DNA of 64,000 nt from NCBI RefSeq assembly GCF_902499075.1, contig NZ_CABVPP010000002.1, positions 1 through 64,000 on the forward strand, read 5' to 3'. Below, in pieces: positions 18,873 to 26,838 of the stretch (within the stretch, counting starts at the first letter, position 1; each line of letters begins with the position of its first letter). The notes under the pieces were generated by a model. That model worked only from the letters and a program-made list of their open reading frames with translations, had not been told where the DNA came from and did no database searches. The translations under genes were made by a program, and so were the position numbers. This stretch comes from Burkholderia pseudomultivorans. GTDB taxonomy: Bacteria; Pseudomonadota; Gammaproteobacteria; Burkholderiales; Burkholderiaceae.

Positions 18873-19910
18873 ATGAGCACACCGTTCGCTTCACCGGCTG
18901 CCCAGGCCGCCGCATCCGCCTCGCTCCCCGTTTTCCCCCGTCCGTCCGCCGCCGATTTCGATGCGCCGGGCGCCTGCATGCCGCTTGCGCAGTTCGGCGT
19001 GATCGACGTGGCCGGCGACGATGCCGCGACGTTCCTGCACAGCCAGCTGACCAACGACATCGAGCATCTCGACGCCGCGAGCGCGCGCCTGAGCGGCTAC
19101 TGCTCGCCGAAGGGCCGCCTGCTCGCGTCGTTCCTCGCATGGCGCGCCGGCCACGGCGTGCGCCTGCTGGTGTCGAAGGACGTGCAGGCCGCCGTGCAGA
19201 AGCGGCTGTCGATGTTCGTGCTGCGCGCCAAGGCGAAACTGACGGACGCGAGCGACGCGCTCGCGGTGGTCGGTTTCGCGGGCGACGTGCGCGACGCATT
19301 GTCGGGCATTTTCGACGCGCTGCCGGATGGCGTGCACGTGAAGGTCGACGGCCCCGCCGGCGCGCTGATCCGCGTGCCGGACGCCGCCGGCCGCAAGCGC
19401 TATCTGTGGATCGGCCCGCGCGACGCAGTCGATGCGCGCATGGCCGCGCTCGCCGGCAAGCTGCCGGTCGTATCGCCGGCCGTCTGGGACTGGCTCGACG
19501 TGCGCGCGGGCGAACCGCGCATCACGCAGCCGGCCGTCGAGCAGTTCGTGCCGCAGATGGTCAACTTCGACGTGATCGGCGCCGTCAACTTCCGCAAGGG
19601 CTGCTACCCGGGCCAGGAAGTGGTCGCGCGCAGCCAGTACCGCGGCACGATCAAGCGTCGCACCGCGCTCGCGCACGTCGCGGGCGACACCGATGCCGTA
19701 CATGCCGGCGTCGAGCTGTTCCACAGCGACGACCCGGGCCAGCCGTGCGGGATGATCGTCAATGCGGCGGCCGCGCCCGCCGGCGGCGTCGATGCGCTCG
19801 TCGAGATCAAGCTGGCCGCGCTCGACAGCGGCAGCGTGCACGTCGGCTCGGCCGACGGCCCGGCGCTCGCGTTCGACGCGCTGCCGTACGCATGGCCGAC
19901 CGAAGCCTGA
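18873..19910 (+). CDS. ygfZ: Folate-binding protein YgfZ (tRNA-modifying / iron-sulfur maintenance factor)
   Basis: 345 residues. It is a tetrahydrofolate-binding protein of the GcvT fold that supports certain Fe-S enzymes such as MiaB. The family signature RKGCYPGQEVVARSQYRGTIKRR (K-G-C-Y-x-G-Q-E) is near residue 243, with the conserved Cys. An N-terminal segment AQFGVIDVAGDDAATFLHSQLTNDIEHL matches the family. The N-terminal 30 residues are low-complexity and could be an over-long start; no strong ribosome-binding site precedes this ATG. It is divergent from mltG, a widely conserved pairing. Confidence 0.93.
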   Translation: MSTPFASPAAQAAASASLPVFPRPSAADFDAPGACMPLAQFGVIDVAGDDAATFLHSQLTNDIEHLDAASARLSGYCSPKGRLLASFLAWRAGHGVRLLVSKDVQAAVQKRLSMFVLRAKAKLTDASDALAVVGFAGDVRDALSGIFDALPDGVHVKVDGPAGALIRVPDAAGRKRYLWIGPRDAVDARMAALAGKLPVVSPAVWDWLDVRAGEPRITQPAVEQFVPQMVNFDVIGAVNFRKGCYPGQEVVARSQYRGTIKRRTALAHVAGDTDAVHAGVELFHSDDPGQPCGMIVNAAAAPAGGVDALVEIKLAALDSGSVHVGSADGPALAFDALPYAWPTEA

Positions 19911-19983
19911 CGCACTGACAACCTGTTCGGGCGACGGCCCGCGAGCGGCCGCCGTCCGACGTTTCCTGCGAGAGATTCGCCCG

Positions 19984-20829
19984 ATGTGTCTGATTGCCTT
20001 CGACTGGCAGCCCGATGCCGCCGCCGGTCCCGTCTTTACGCTGACCGCCAATCGCGACGAGTTCTTTCGCCGCACGAGCGCGCCGCTTTCGTGGTGGGAG
20101 GACGTGCCGGGCGTACTGGCCGGCCGCGACCTCGAAGCGGGCGGCACCTGGCTCGGCGTATCGCGCGACGGCCGCTTCGCGGCGCTGACCAATTATCGCG
20201 CGCCGTTCGACATCCGCGCGGGTGCGCCGACCCGCGGCAAGCTCGTGTCCGATTTCCTCGGCGGCCCGTCCGTCGCGCCGCTCGACTACCTCGCACAGCT
20301 CGCCGAGCACGCGGCCGTGTACAACGGCTTCAACCTGCTCGTCGGCGACTGGAAGCGGCGCGAGCTTGCGTGGTTCTGCAACCGTGCGGCCGAAGGCGAA
20401 AGCGGCACGGCCGCACCCGTCGCGGTCCCGGCCGGCGTGCATGCGCTGTCGAATGCGCGGCTCGACACGCCCTGGCCGAAGGTGGTGCGCAAGCGCGCGG
20501 AACTCGGCACGCTGCTGACCGACAATCCGCTGCCGCCGCTCGACGACCTGATCGCGCTGATGCGCGACCCGCACGTCGCCGACGACGATGCGCTGCCGCA
20601 CACCGGCATTCCGATCGAGCGCGAACGCGCGCTGTCGGCCGCGTTCATCGAGACGCCCGAATACGGCACGCGCGGCACGACCGCGCTGCGCGTCACGATG
20701 AAGGAAGGCGTGCGGCTGACGGTCGAAATCAAGGAGCGCTGCGACGACGACGGCTCGCACCGCACCGTGCGCCCCGGCACGTTCGAGCGCGCGTTCACGT
20801 TCGACATCGACGCGACCGCGCCGCGCTGA
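19984..20829 (+). CDS. NRDE family (TANGO2-like) protein
   Basis: 281 residues starting MCLIAFDWQPD. The family is defined by the N-terminal Cys2 and the NRDE motif (LTANRDEFFRRTSAPL near residue 22). Other marks are GRDLEAGGTWLGVSRDGRFAALTNYR and YNGFNLLVGD. The human homologue TANGO2 is linked to metabolic crises and haem/acyl-CoA handling; the bacterial role is unsettled. Cys2 would be exposed as an N-terminal nucleophile if Met1 is removed. It follows ygfZ by 73 bases on the same strand. The ATG at 19984 was chosen because the conserved MCL start is exact. Confidence 0.92.
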   Translation: MCLIAFDWQPDAAAGPVFTLTANRDEFFRRTSAPLSWWEDVPGVLAGRDLEAGGTWLGVSRDGRFAALTNYRAPFDIRAGAPTRGKLVSDFLGGPSVAPLDYLAQLAEHAAVYNGFNLLVGDWKRRELAWFCNRAAEGESGTAAPVAVPAGVHALSNARLDTPWPKVVRKRAELGTLLTDNPLPPLDDLIALMRDPHVADDDALPHTGIPIERERALSAAFIETPEYGTRGTTALRVTMKEGVRLTVEIKERCDDDGSHRTVRPGTFERAFTFDIDATAPR

Positions 20830-20853
20830 CACGCGCGGCGCCCGCTCATGGCG

Positions 20854-21306
20854 TCACGGCGCGCGCGTCATCTCGACGTGCCGCACGCCCGCTTCGACGA
20901 ACGGCGCGCCGGCCGCCGCGAAGCCGTGCCGCAGATAGAACGGCACGGCCGATTCCTGCGCATAGAGCCGCACGAGCGGCTCGCCGCGACGCCGCGCGGC
21001 GTCCAGCAGCGCACTCAGCACCGCCGACCCGACGCCCTGCCCGCGCGCATCGGCCAGCACCGCGACGCGGCCGATCGTCCCCGACGGCAGCAGCCGGCCC
21101 GTCGCGACTGCGCGGCGCGCGCCGGTCGCCGCATCGATCCGGTAAGCAACCGCGTGGAACGCCAGCAGATCGTCGTCGTCAAGTTCCCATTCGGGCGGAA
21201 TGCGCTGCTCGCGCACGAACACCGCGTCGCGGATGCGCGCGGCATCGCCGCCCAGCGTCGCCCAGTCGCCCGTTTCCACCATGCCGTCCGTCATCGCTGC
21301 CTCCAC
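20854..21306 (-). CDS. GNAT family N-acetyltransferase
   Basis: 150 residues. The acetyl-CoA loop appears as IGRVAVLADARGQGVGSAVLSALLDAARRRG (R-G-x-G-x-G/A). It is followed by LYAQESAVPFYLRHGF, in which Tyr is the usual general acid. The opening IRDAVFVREQRIPPEWELDDDDLLAFHAVAY is typical of the ElaA/YjcF-type subgroup. The substrate is unknown. It is encoded just 22 bases after the esterase gene ends its own 5' side (esterase stop 21329) on the same strand. MTDGMVE, four codons in, is an alternative start. Confidence 0.85.
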   Translation of the reverse strand: MEAAMTDGMVETGDWATLGGDAARIRDAVFVREQRIPPEWELDDDDLLAFHAVAYRIDAATGARRAVATGRLLPSGTIGRVAVLADARGQGVGSAVLSALLDAARRRGEPLVRLYAQESAVPFYLRHGFAAAGAPFVEAGVRHVEMTRAP

Positions 21307-21328
21307 GCGGCACCGCGGCCGCCCGCCG

Positions 21329-22291
21329 TCACGCGTCGTCGTCGAACGCGGCCTTCAGCGCCGCCACCGCATCGGCATGCGCGGCCCGCACTTCGGGCAC
21401 GTAGCCGCCCATCTTGAAGAATTCGTGAATCATGCCCGGATAGCGGACCAGCGTGACCGCATTGCCGGCCGCGCGCAGTTTGTCCGCGTAGGCGGCGCCC
21501 TCGTCGCTCAGCGGATCGTACTCGGCCGTCGCGATCCACGCGGGCGCGACGCCCGCGAACGACGGCGCGCCGCGCGTGCCGTCGAGCGGCGCGAAGCGCC
21601 AGTCGTCGCGGTCCGCCGGATCGCGCACGTATTGCGAGAAAAACCACTGGATCGTGTCCTGCGACAGCAGGTAGCCGTTCGCGAGCCGCGCATGCGATTC
21701 GGTGTCCTGGTAGCCCGTCACGCCCGGATAGATCAGCATCTGCAGCGCAAGATCGATGCCCGCGTCGCGCGCGAGCACCGCGCACACCGTCGCGAGCGTG
21801 CCGCCCGCGCTGTCGCCGCCGACCGCGAGCCGCGCCGCGTCGATGCCGAACGCGGCCGCTTCGCGGTGCAGCCAGCGCAATGCATCGTCGGCATCGTTGA
21901 CCGCGGTCGGGAACCGGTGCTCGGGCGCGAGCCGGTAGCCGACCGACAGCACCGCGCACTGCGCGTCGCGCGCGAACATCCGGCACAGCGCGTCGTGCGT
22001 GTCGATGCTGCCGACCGTGAAGCCGCCGCCGTGGTAGTACACCAGCGCCGGCAGCGGTTCGGCGAGGCTCGGTTCGACCGGGACGTACAGGCGCGCACCG
22101 ATCGAGCTGCCGTCGCGCGTCGGCACGACGCATGCCTCGACCGAATGCATCGGCGCGGGCGGTACGTCGAGGATCGGCGCGCTCCGTTCGTACGCGGCGC
22201 GGGCCTGCTGCGGCGTCTGATGATGATAGGACGGGCGTTTCGCGCGCTCGACCATGTCGAGCACCTGGGCGATCTTCGGATTCAGCGGCAT
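21329..22291 (-). CDS. Alpha/beta hydrolase, hormone-sensitive-lipase family esterase
   Basis: 320 residues. The oxyanion-hole motif YYHGGGFTVGS lies near residue 88. The nucleophile elbow GGDSAGGTLA is near residue 158 with Ser about 160. The catalytic Asp is in ATAEYDPLSDEG (near 257) and the His in PGMIHEFFKMGG (near 287). This set identifies a type IV (HSL-like) carboxylesterase, normally acting on short acyl esters in the cytoplasm. No signal peptide. It may share a transcript with the downstream GNAT gene. The natural substrate is unknown. Confidence 0.92.
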   Translation of the reverse strand: MPLNPKIAQVLDMVERAKRPSYHHQTPQQARAAYERSAPILDVPPAPMHSVEACVVPTRDGSSIGARLYVPVEPSLAEPLPALVYYHGGGFTVGSIDTHDALCRMFARDAQCAVLSVGYRLAPEHRFPTAVNDADDALRWLHREAAAFGIDAARLAVGGDSAGGTLATVCAVLARDAGIDLALQMLIYPGVTGYQDTESHARLANGYLLSQDTIQWFFSQYVRDPADRDDWRFAPLDGTRGAPSFAGVAPAWIATAEYDPLSDEGAAYADKLRAAGNAVTLVRYPGMIHEFFKMGGYVPEVRAAHADAVAALKAAFDDDA

Positions 22292-22352
22292 CGATCAAAA
22301 CGGCGCCTGCGCGACGCCGTGAAAGGACAAGCGCAACATGATGCCACGGTGG

Positions 22353-22384
22353 AAACGGCCCCGCTCGGATCGAGACGGGGCCGT
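22353..22384 (-). terminator. Probable terminator after the thioesterase gene
   Basis: ACGGCCCCG (22355-22363) pairs with CGGGGCCGT (22376-22384), 9 base pairs with a 12-base loop. On minus only three T follow, so termination may be partial. It separates the Dabb-thioesterase pair from the esterase. Confidence 0.55.
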
Positions 22385-22396
22385 GGATGCGCGCGC

Positions 22397-22876
22397 CTAC
22401 GCGTCGCTCGGGCCGGGCTGTGCGTCCGGCGCGGTGCGCGTGCGCTGCCGCTTGATGTCGCGGCCGACTGCGATGCGCCGCATGTACTTGAACGTGCCGA
22501 GCGCCTTCGCGACGAAGTTGCCGTCGCTGTCGCGCACCTCGCCCTCGCAATAGGCCATCGTCGTCGAGCGGTGCATCACGCGGCCGTATGCGCGCAGTTC
22601 GCCGCGCCCCGGCTGCATGAAGTTCACCTTCATCTCGACCGTGACAACGCCGACGCCGTCGTCGGTCAGGCTGCGCGCGGCCATCGCGAGCGCGATGTCC
22701 GACAGCGTCATCGTCACGCCGCCGTGCGCGATGCTCCACGTGTTCATGTGCCGCTGGTCGAGCGACAGCGCGATCTCGCTCGCGCCGTCCTTCGCGGATA
22801 CGAGCCGCACGCCGAGCAGGTCGACGAACGGGCTTTCGATCGACGGGATGTCCGTCCCGGATGCCGCGTCGCTCAT
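22397..22876 (-). CDS. PaaI-type hotdog-fold thioesterase
   Basis: 159 residues from the ATG at 22876. The hotdog core contains FVDLLGVRLVSAKDGASEIAL, NTWSIAHGGVTMTLSDIALAMAA (the HGG motif, with Asp as catalytic candidate) and VTVEMKVNFMQPGRGELRAYGRV. It should hydrolyse acyl-CoA thioesters; which ones is not clear. The start overlaps the Dabb stop as ATGA, so the two are coupled. The basic C-terminal tail after residue 130 is a local addition. Confidence 0.9.
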   Translation of the reverse strand: MSDAASGTDIPSIESPFVDLLGVRLVSAKDGASEIALSLDQRHMNTWSIAHGGVTMTLSDIALAMAARSLTDDGVGVVTVEMKVNFMQPGRGELRAYGRVMHRSTTMAYCEGEVRDSDGNFVAKALGTFKYMRRIAVGRDIKRQRTRTAPDAQPGPSDA

Positions 22877-23187
22877 CGTGCGCTGTCGACGAGATAGTCG
22901 AGGCACTGGCGCCCTTCGACCACGGCCACGACGAACTTCTTCACTTCCTGGTGAACCGGGTGCACCTGGTACGCGTCGAGCGCGGCCTGGTCCGTGAAAT
23001 CGGACACGAGCACGACGTCGCAGGTCGCTTCGAGGCCCGGCGTCGCGATGCCGACGTCGAGCTGCAGGATGCCCGGCACGATGTCGCGGCAGCCTTCGAG
23101 CTTTTCCTTCAGGCGGAGTGCGTTCTGGGCGCGCGTCGCGCCTTCTGCCGACTCCTTCAGTTTCCACATGACGATATGTCTGATCAC
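22873..23187 (-). CDS. Dabb (stress-responsive alpha/beta barrel) domain protein
   Basis: 104 residues from a GTG at 23187, supported by GGAG 9 bases upstream (ctggagcacacgaaGTG). No ATG gives the conserved opening IRHIVMWKLKE. The Dabb ferredoxin-like fold is visible in the opening, in GCRDIVPGILQLDVGIATP and in DVVLVSDFTDQAALDAYQVHPVHQEVKKFV. Members dimerise and include stress proteins and polyketide cyclases; the activity here is unknown. Its TGA overlaps the thioesterase ATG, suggesting a shared pathway. Confidence 0.88.
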   Translation of the reverse strand: MIRHIVMWKLKESAEGATRAQNALRLKEKLEGCRDIVPGILQLDVGIATPGLEATCDVVLVSDFTDQAALDAYQVHPVHQEVKKFVVAVVEGRQCLDYLVDSAR

Positions 23188-23462
23188 TTCGTGTGCTCCA
23201 GTTCGTGTTGATTCGTCGTTCCGGCTGAAACCGCTGCCGGTCATGCATGTTCCGCCGCCCCGCCGTTCGCTCGCGCACACAGCAAACGCAGACGCGCTCG
23301 GCAAGCAGGAATCGAAACGGACATCATTCCACAGCTGCGGCGACGATGCCCGCATTTTTCTCCGCGCCGTTTGCGAACGTCGGCGGCAAGCGTACCAAAC
23401 TTGCCGGCTCCACGACGATATCCCGGAGATTCACGCGCGCGGCAGCACACCGCCGCCGCGAT

Positions 23463-23993
23463 TCACTTGATCAGGCCCAGCACATCGCGAAAACGCGGAT
23501 GCCGGCTGGACTCCAGCCATTCGAATCCGAGCATCTCGACCGTCGCGATCTGCACGCCGGCGGCCCCGAGCCGGGCGATCCCCGCGTCGCGGTCGAAGGT
23601 CCGGCGCGACCCGACGGCATCGCTGACCACCGTGACCTTGCGGCCGCTGCGCAACAGGCCGAACGCAGTCTGCAATACGCACACGTGCGCCTCGCAGCCG
23701 GCGACGACGACCGTGTTGCGCGCGGCCGGCAACGCATCGACCAGACCGTCCGCACACGCGTCGAAATGGTCCTTGACGACGGTGTCCGAGCACAGATCCT
23801 TGATGTCCGGCACGTTCCTGCCGAGCTGGAGCGGGCTCTGCTCGGTACCGACGACCGGCACCCCGACCAGCTGCGCAATCCGGGCCAGTCGAACGGCCTG
23901 TGCGACGACGGACGGCCCTTCGTGAATCACCGGCATCAGCCGCGTCTGAAAATCGACCAATACGAGTACCGAATCGTCGGACACGTGCAGCAC
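23463..23993 (-). CDS. Isochorismatase-fold cysteine hydrolase (YcaC-like)
   Basis: 176 residues. The catalytic triad is visible as Asp14 (VLVDFQTRLM), Lys74 (TVVKDHFDA) and Cys105 (GCEAHVCVLQT). The cis-peptide/oxyanion segment AGCEAHVCV is typical of the isochorismatase-like superfamily, YcaC branch. The substrate is unknown. The protein is too short and divergent to be called a nicotinamidase, and a true pncA is present at 33.4 kb. It is monocistronic between two intergenic gaps. Confidence 0.88.
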   Translation of the reverse strand: MLHVSDDSVLVLVDFQTRLMPVIHEGPSVVAQAVRLARIAQLVGVPVVGTEQSPLQLGRNVPDIKDLCSDTVVKDHFDACADGLVDALPAARNTVVVAGCEAHVCVLQTAFGLLRSGRKVTVVSDAVGSRRTFDRDAGIARLGAAGVQIATVEMLGFEWLESSRHPRFRDVLGLIK

Positions 23994-24352
23994 AGCGCAT
24001 TCTCCTGATTGACGAAAGCAGGCTCCAGCCTACCAAAGTTGCCGACGCCCGATGGCACGACCGCGCGAATCGAGAACGGGAATCGCCAGCCGCTCGGACA
24101 AGAGGAACGACAATTGCTCGCAAAATCCCATGCCTGGTGTTTTTAGTCGAATCCTCATCGAGAAGACGACGACAATCCGACCACAACGATTCGATTCCGG
24201 TTCGACATCAATCGACAATACGCGCCTCGATTGTTTTCAAACCCGTCGATTAAAGCCACTCCCCCCGGACAATTTTGCATCTTTTACCGATCAATCCAGA
24301 AATAATTACAAGTCGATTTAACTAAATTATCGCAAACCTATTCAATCGATTA

Positions 24353-24382
24353 TTGACTTCGACTTTATCAGAACTTTAGAAT
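24353..24382 (+). promoter_or_regulatory. Sigma-70-like promoter
   Basis: TTGACT (24353-24358), 18-base spacer, TAGAAT (24377-24382), both 5 of 6 to consensus, in an AT-rich context. Transcription would begin near 24389, immediately before the structured element at 24412-24482. Confidence 0.6.
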
Positions 24383-24388
24383 CCCCTA

Positions 24389-24495
24389 CGGCGGCTTACG
24401 TTTCATTTTCCATGCCGCCCGCTCGCCGGCACTGCGCCGGGATGCCTGCAGAGCAGTCTTTGATGCCTCATCGGGGCGGCATTTCCTTTTGTTTT
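24389..24495 (+). ncRNA. Candidate structured RNA (small RNA or 5' attenuator/riboswitch-like leader)
   Basis: A 9-base-pair outer stem, ATGCCGCCC (24412-24420) with GGGCGGCAT (24474-24482), encloses two branches. One is CCGGC/GCCGG (24426-24430 with 24436-24440). The other is GATG/CATC (24441-24444 with 24469-24472), enclosing CTGC/GCAG (24446-24449 with 24453-24456). TTTCCTTTTGTTTT follows the outer stem, as in an intrinsic terminator. A promoter sits just upstream. It may end as an independent RNA of about 100 bases, or regulate read-through into the lipoprotein gene 170 bases downstream. No known riboswitch class was recognised. Confidence 0.5.
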
Positions 24496-24666
24496 AAATT
24501 TCGGCAATTTAATCGCTCGCCGGTTATTTCCCGTCGAATTCGCCCCGCATGACGTCCGGATTAATTCCGAATTCATCCGAATGCCGCGACACCGGAACAA
24601 GCAGACCGAGCCTCCGCTCATTCGAGAATTCTCATAAAAATCGCCAGTCATCAGGAGGGACGTGAC

Positions 24667-26808
24667 ATGCATCGCCTTGCGAAATCACTGTGTGCGGGAA
24701 TCGTCTGCGCCGGCCTGCTCGCGGCCTGCAACGACGACGACATCGCACCGTCCAACCCGCCGTCGAACCAGGCCGCGCTGTCGTTCCGCATGGACACCGG
24801 CGGCCAGATCAACGCGTTCTACCGCCAGGACAAGGTCGCCGCCCACCTGCTGGTGCGCTCGTCGACGAAGCCGCGCCTGCTCGTCGTGTTCCCCGCCGGC
24901 AACAGCGGCACGGGACTGTGGTTCGACGACACCGCCCAGCCGGTGAACTGGAGCCTCGACACGCCGCCCTCCGCGCTGTCGGCGCCCGACACGCACGGCC
25001 GGCCGCTGTACGGCATCGGCGCCGACGTGTCGGTGGACACCGACACGCTGACGATCCGCCAGAGCCTGCTCAGCAGCGTGCGCTTCCTGCGCGACTTCAA
25101 CGGCGGCGCGACGATTCCGCCGGACATCGTCACCGTGCCGACACTGCAGGGCAGCACCGCGCAATGGCAGCGCGACCGCATCGACGGCGCGCCCGGCTAT
25201 GCGCTGCGCATCACGCTGCGCGACGGCGGCAGCATCGCGCCGGCCGCGGGCGGCAAGCTCGTGCTGCGCGCGCCGGCCGGCGCGCATACGCTGAAGCTGC
25301 ACGTCGACGCGCTGTCGGGCGAAACGCCGCTGTCGCCGATCACGCGCGCCGACCTGCTCGCGCCGTCGGTGAACCCCGATCCGGTCAGCCAGAACGTGCT
25401 CGAATTCCTGAGCTTCCACGACAAGCTGCTGGCCGGCTCGTGGCAGTACGACACCTACTTCGGCCGCGACACGCTGATCTCGGTGCGCATGCTGCTGCCC
25501 GTGCTCGAACCCGCGGCGATCGAGGCCGGCCTGTCGTCGGTGCTGGGCCGCCTGTCGGACGACGGCAAGGTCGCGCACGAGGAAGGCATCGGCGAATTCG
25601 CGCTGATCGACAACCGGAAGAACGGGCGGCCGAACGATCCGTCGCCGACCTACGACTACAAGATGATCGACGGCGACTACCTGCTCGCGCCGATCGCCGC
25701 AGCGTGGCTGATCGACGACCCGCGCGGCCAGGCGCGCGCCGCCGCATATCTCGCGCAGCGCGGCAGCGACGGGCAGACCAACGGCAGCCGCCTCGTCGTG
25801 AACCTGCTGCATGTCGCGAGCACCGCGAAACCGTTCGCGCAGCAGCCGTCGGTCGCGAACCTGATCCATCTGCGGCCCGGCGAGATCGTCGGCAACTGGC
25901 GCGACAGCACCGACGGGCTCGGCGGCGGCGTCTACCCGTACGACGTGAATGCGGTGCTGGTGCCGGCCGCGCTGCGCGCGGCGAACGCGTTCCTCGCGCA
26001 CGGCCTGCTCGATCCGTATCTGGATGCCGCGCAGCGCGCCGCGCTCGCCGACACGGCGAACGAGGCCGCAGTCTGGGAACAGCAGGCGCCGCCGTTGTTC
26101 CAGGTCAGCGTGCCGGCCGCACAGGCGGCGGCCGACGTCTCGGCCTATGCGCCGACCGCCGGCGTGCCGGCCGGCACGGCGCCCGGCGCACCGCTGAGCT
26201 TCTACGCGCTGTCGCTCGACCAGCAGGGCCAGCCGATCCCGGTGATGAATTCCGACGGCGGCTTCGCGCTGCTGTTCGGCACGCCGCCCGACGACCAGCT
26301 TCAGCGCATCGTCGCCGACGTCACGCGGCCGTTCCCGACCGGGCTCGTGACCGACGTCGGGATGCTGATCGCGAACCCCGCGTATGCGAGCCAGACGCTG
26401 TGGCCGAAGTTCACGAGCTCCGCGTATCACGGCACGGTGATCTGGTCGTGGCAGCAGGCGATGTGGGTGGCCGGGCTCGACCGCCAGCTGGGACGCCAGG
26501 ACCTGTCCGACGCGACGCGCGCGCTGCTCACGCAGGCGCGGCAGACGATCTGGCAGGTGATCTCGAACGGACGCGACATGCGCACGTCCGAGATGTGGAC
26601 CTGGTCGTACGCCAACGGCCGATACCAGACCGACGCATTCGGCACGCGCAGCGCGGACGCGACCGAAGCCAACGCCGCGCAACTGTGGAGCACCACGTAT
26701 CTCGCGATCCGCGATCCGCAACTGCGTACCGGCAAGTACTGGTGGCAGGCGTCGCAAGGCATTCGGGACGACGGCATGACAGCCGGCAGCGCGCTTGCGG
26801 CGCGATAG
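24667..26808 (+). CDS. Lipoprotein with six-hairpin glycosidase-like domain, function unknown
   Basis: 713 residues. A lipoprotein signal (LLAAC, lipidated Cys21) is followed by a Pro/Asn linker and an N-terminal beta-rich region (about 40-230). A helical catalytic-type region (about 235-700) resembles (alpha/alpha)6 glycosidases. Characteristic pieces are FHDKLLAGSWQYDTYFGRDT near 265, GIGEFALIDN near 315, GGGVYPYDVNAVLVPAAL near 425, FTSSAYHGTVIWSWQQAMWV near 590 and TSEMWTWSYANG near 640. Acidic residues in these lines are candidate catalytic acids. It is probably an outer-membrane enzyme acting on a polysaccharide, but the substrate and CAZy family are unclear. It stands alone behind a structured leader. 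Confidence 0.75.
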   Translation: MHRLAKSLCAGIVCAGLLAACNDDDIAPSNPPSNQAALSFRMDTGGQINAFYRQDKVAAHLLVRSSTKPRLLVVFPAGNSGTGLWFDDTAQPVNWSLDTPPSALSAPDTHGRPLYGIGADVSVDTDTLTIRQSLLSSVRFLRDFNGGATIPPDIVTVPTLQGSTAQWQRDRIDGAPGYALRITLRDGGSIAPAAGGKLVLRAPAGAHTLKLHVDALSGETPLSPITRADLLAPSVNPDPVSQNVLEFLSFHDKLLAGSWQYDTYFGRDTLISVRMLLPVLEPAAIEAGLSSVLGRLSDDGKVAHEEGIGEFALIDNRKNGRPNDPSPTYDYKMIDGDYLLAPIAAAWLIDDPRGQARAAAYLAQRGSDGQTNGSRLVVNLLHVASTAKPFAQQPSVANLIHLRPGEIVGNWRDSTDGLGGGVYPYDVNAVLVPAALRAANAFLAHGLLDPYLDAAQRAALADTANEAAVWEQQAPPLFQVSVPAAQAAADVSAYAPTAGVPAGTAPGAPLSFYALSLDQQGQPIPVMNSDGGFALLFGTPPDDQLQRIVADVTRPFPTGLVTDVGMLIANPAYASQTLWPKFTSSAYHGTVIWSWQQAMWVAGLDRQLGRQDLSDATRALLTQARQTIWQVISNGRDMRTSEMWTWSYANGRYQTDAFGTRSADATEANAAQLWSTTYLAIRDPQLRTGKYWWQASQGIRDDGMTAGSALAAR

Positions 26809-26838
26809 CGCGCCCGCGTCGCACCGGCGTGACGCCGC

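Larger units (their letters stand above)
23994..24666. other. AT-rich intergenic region with promoter and structured RNA element
   Basis: 673 bases without a credible protein gene. The stretch 24160-24400 is conspicuously AT-rich against the rest of the window. It contains a sigma-70-like promoter (24353-24382) and a multi-helix element ending in a U-rich tract (24412-24495), both listed separately. The leader of the downstream lipoprotein gene lies in 24496-24666, with AGGAGGG shortly before the ATG. Confidence 0.7.

Noticed and set aside
23463-23993. Isochorismatase-fold gene as a second nicotinamidase.
   Set aside because: It lacks the Asp-x-His metal-site motif of PncA and matches the YcaC-like branch better; a true pncA is at 33375-34007.
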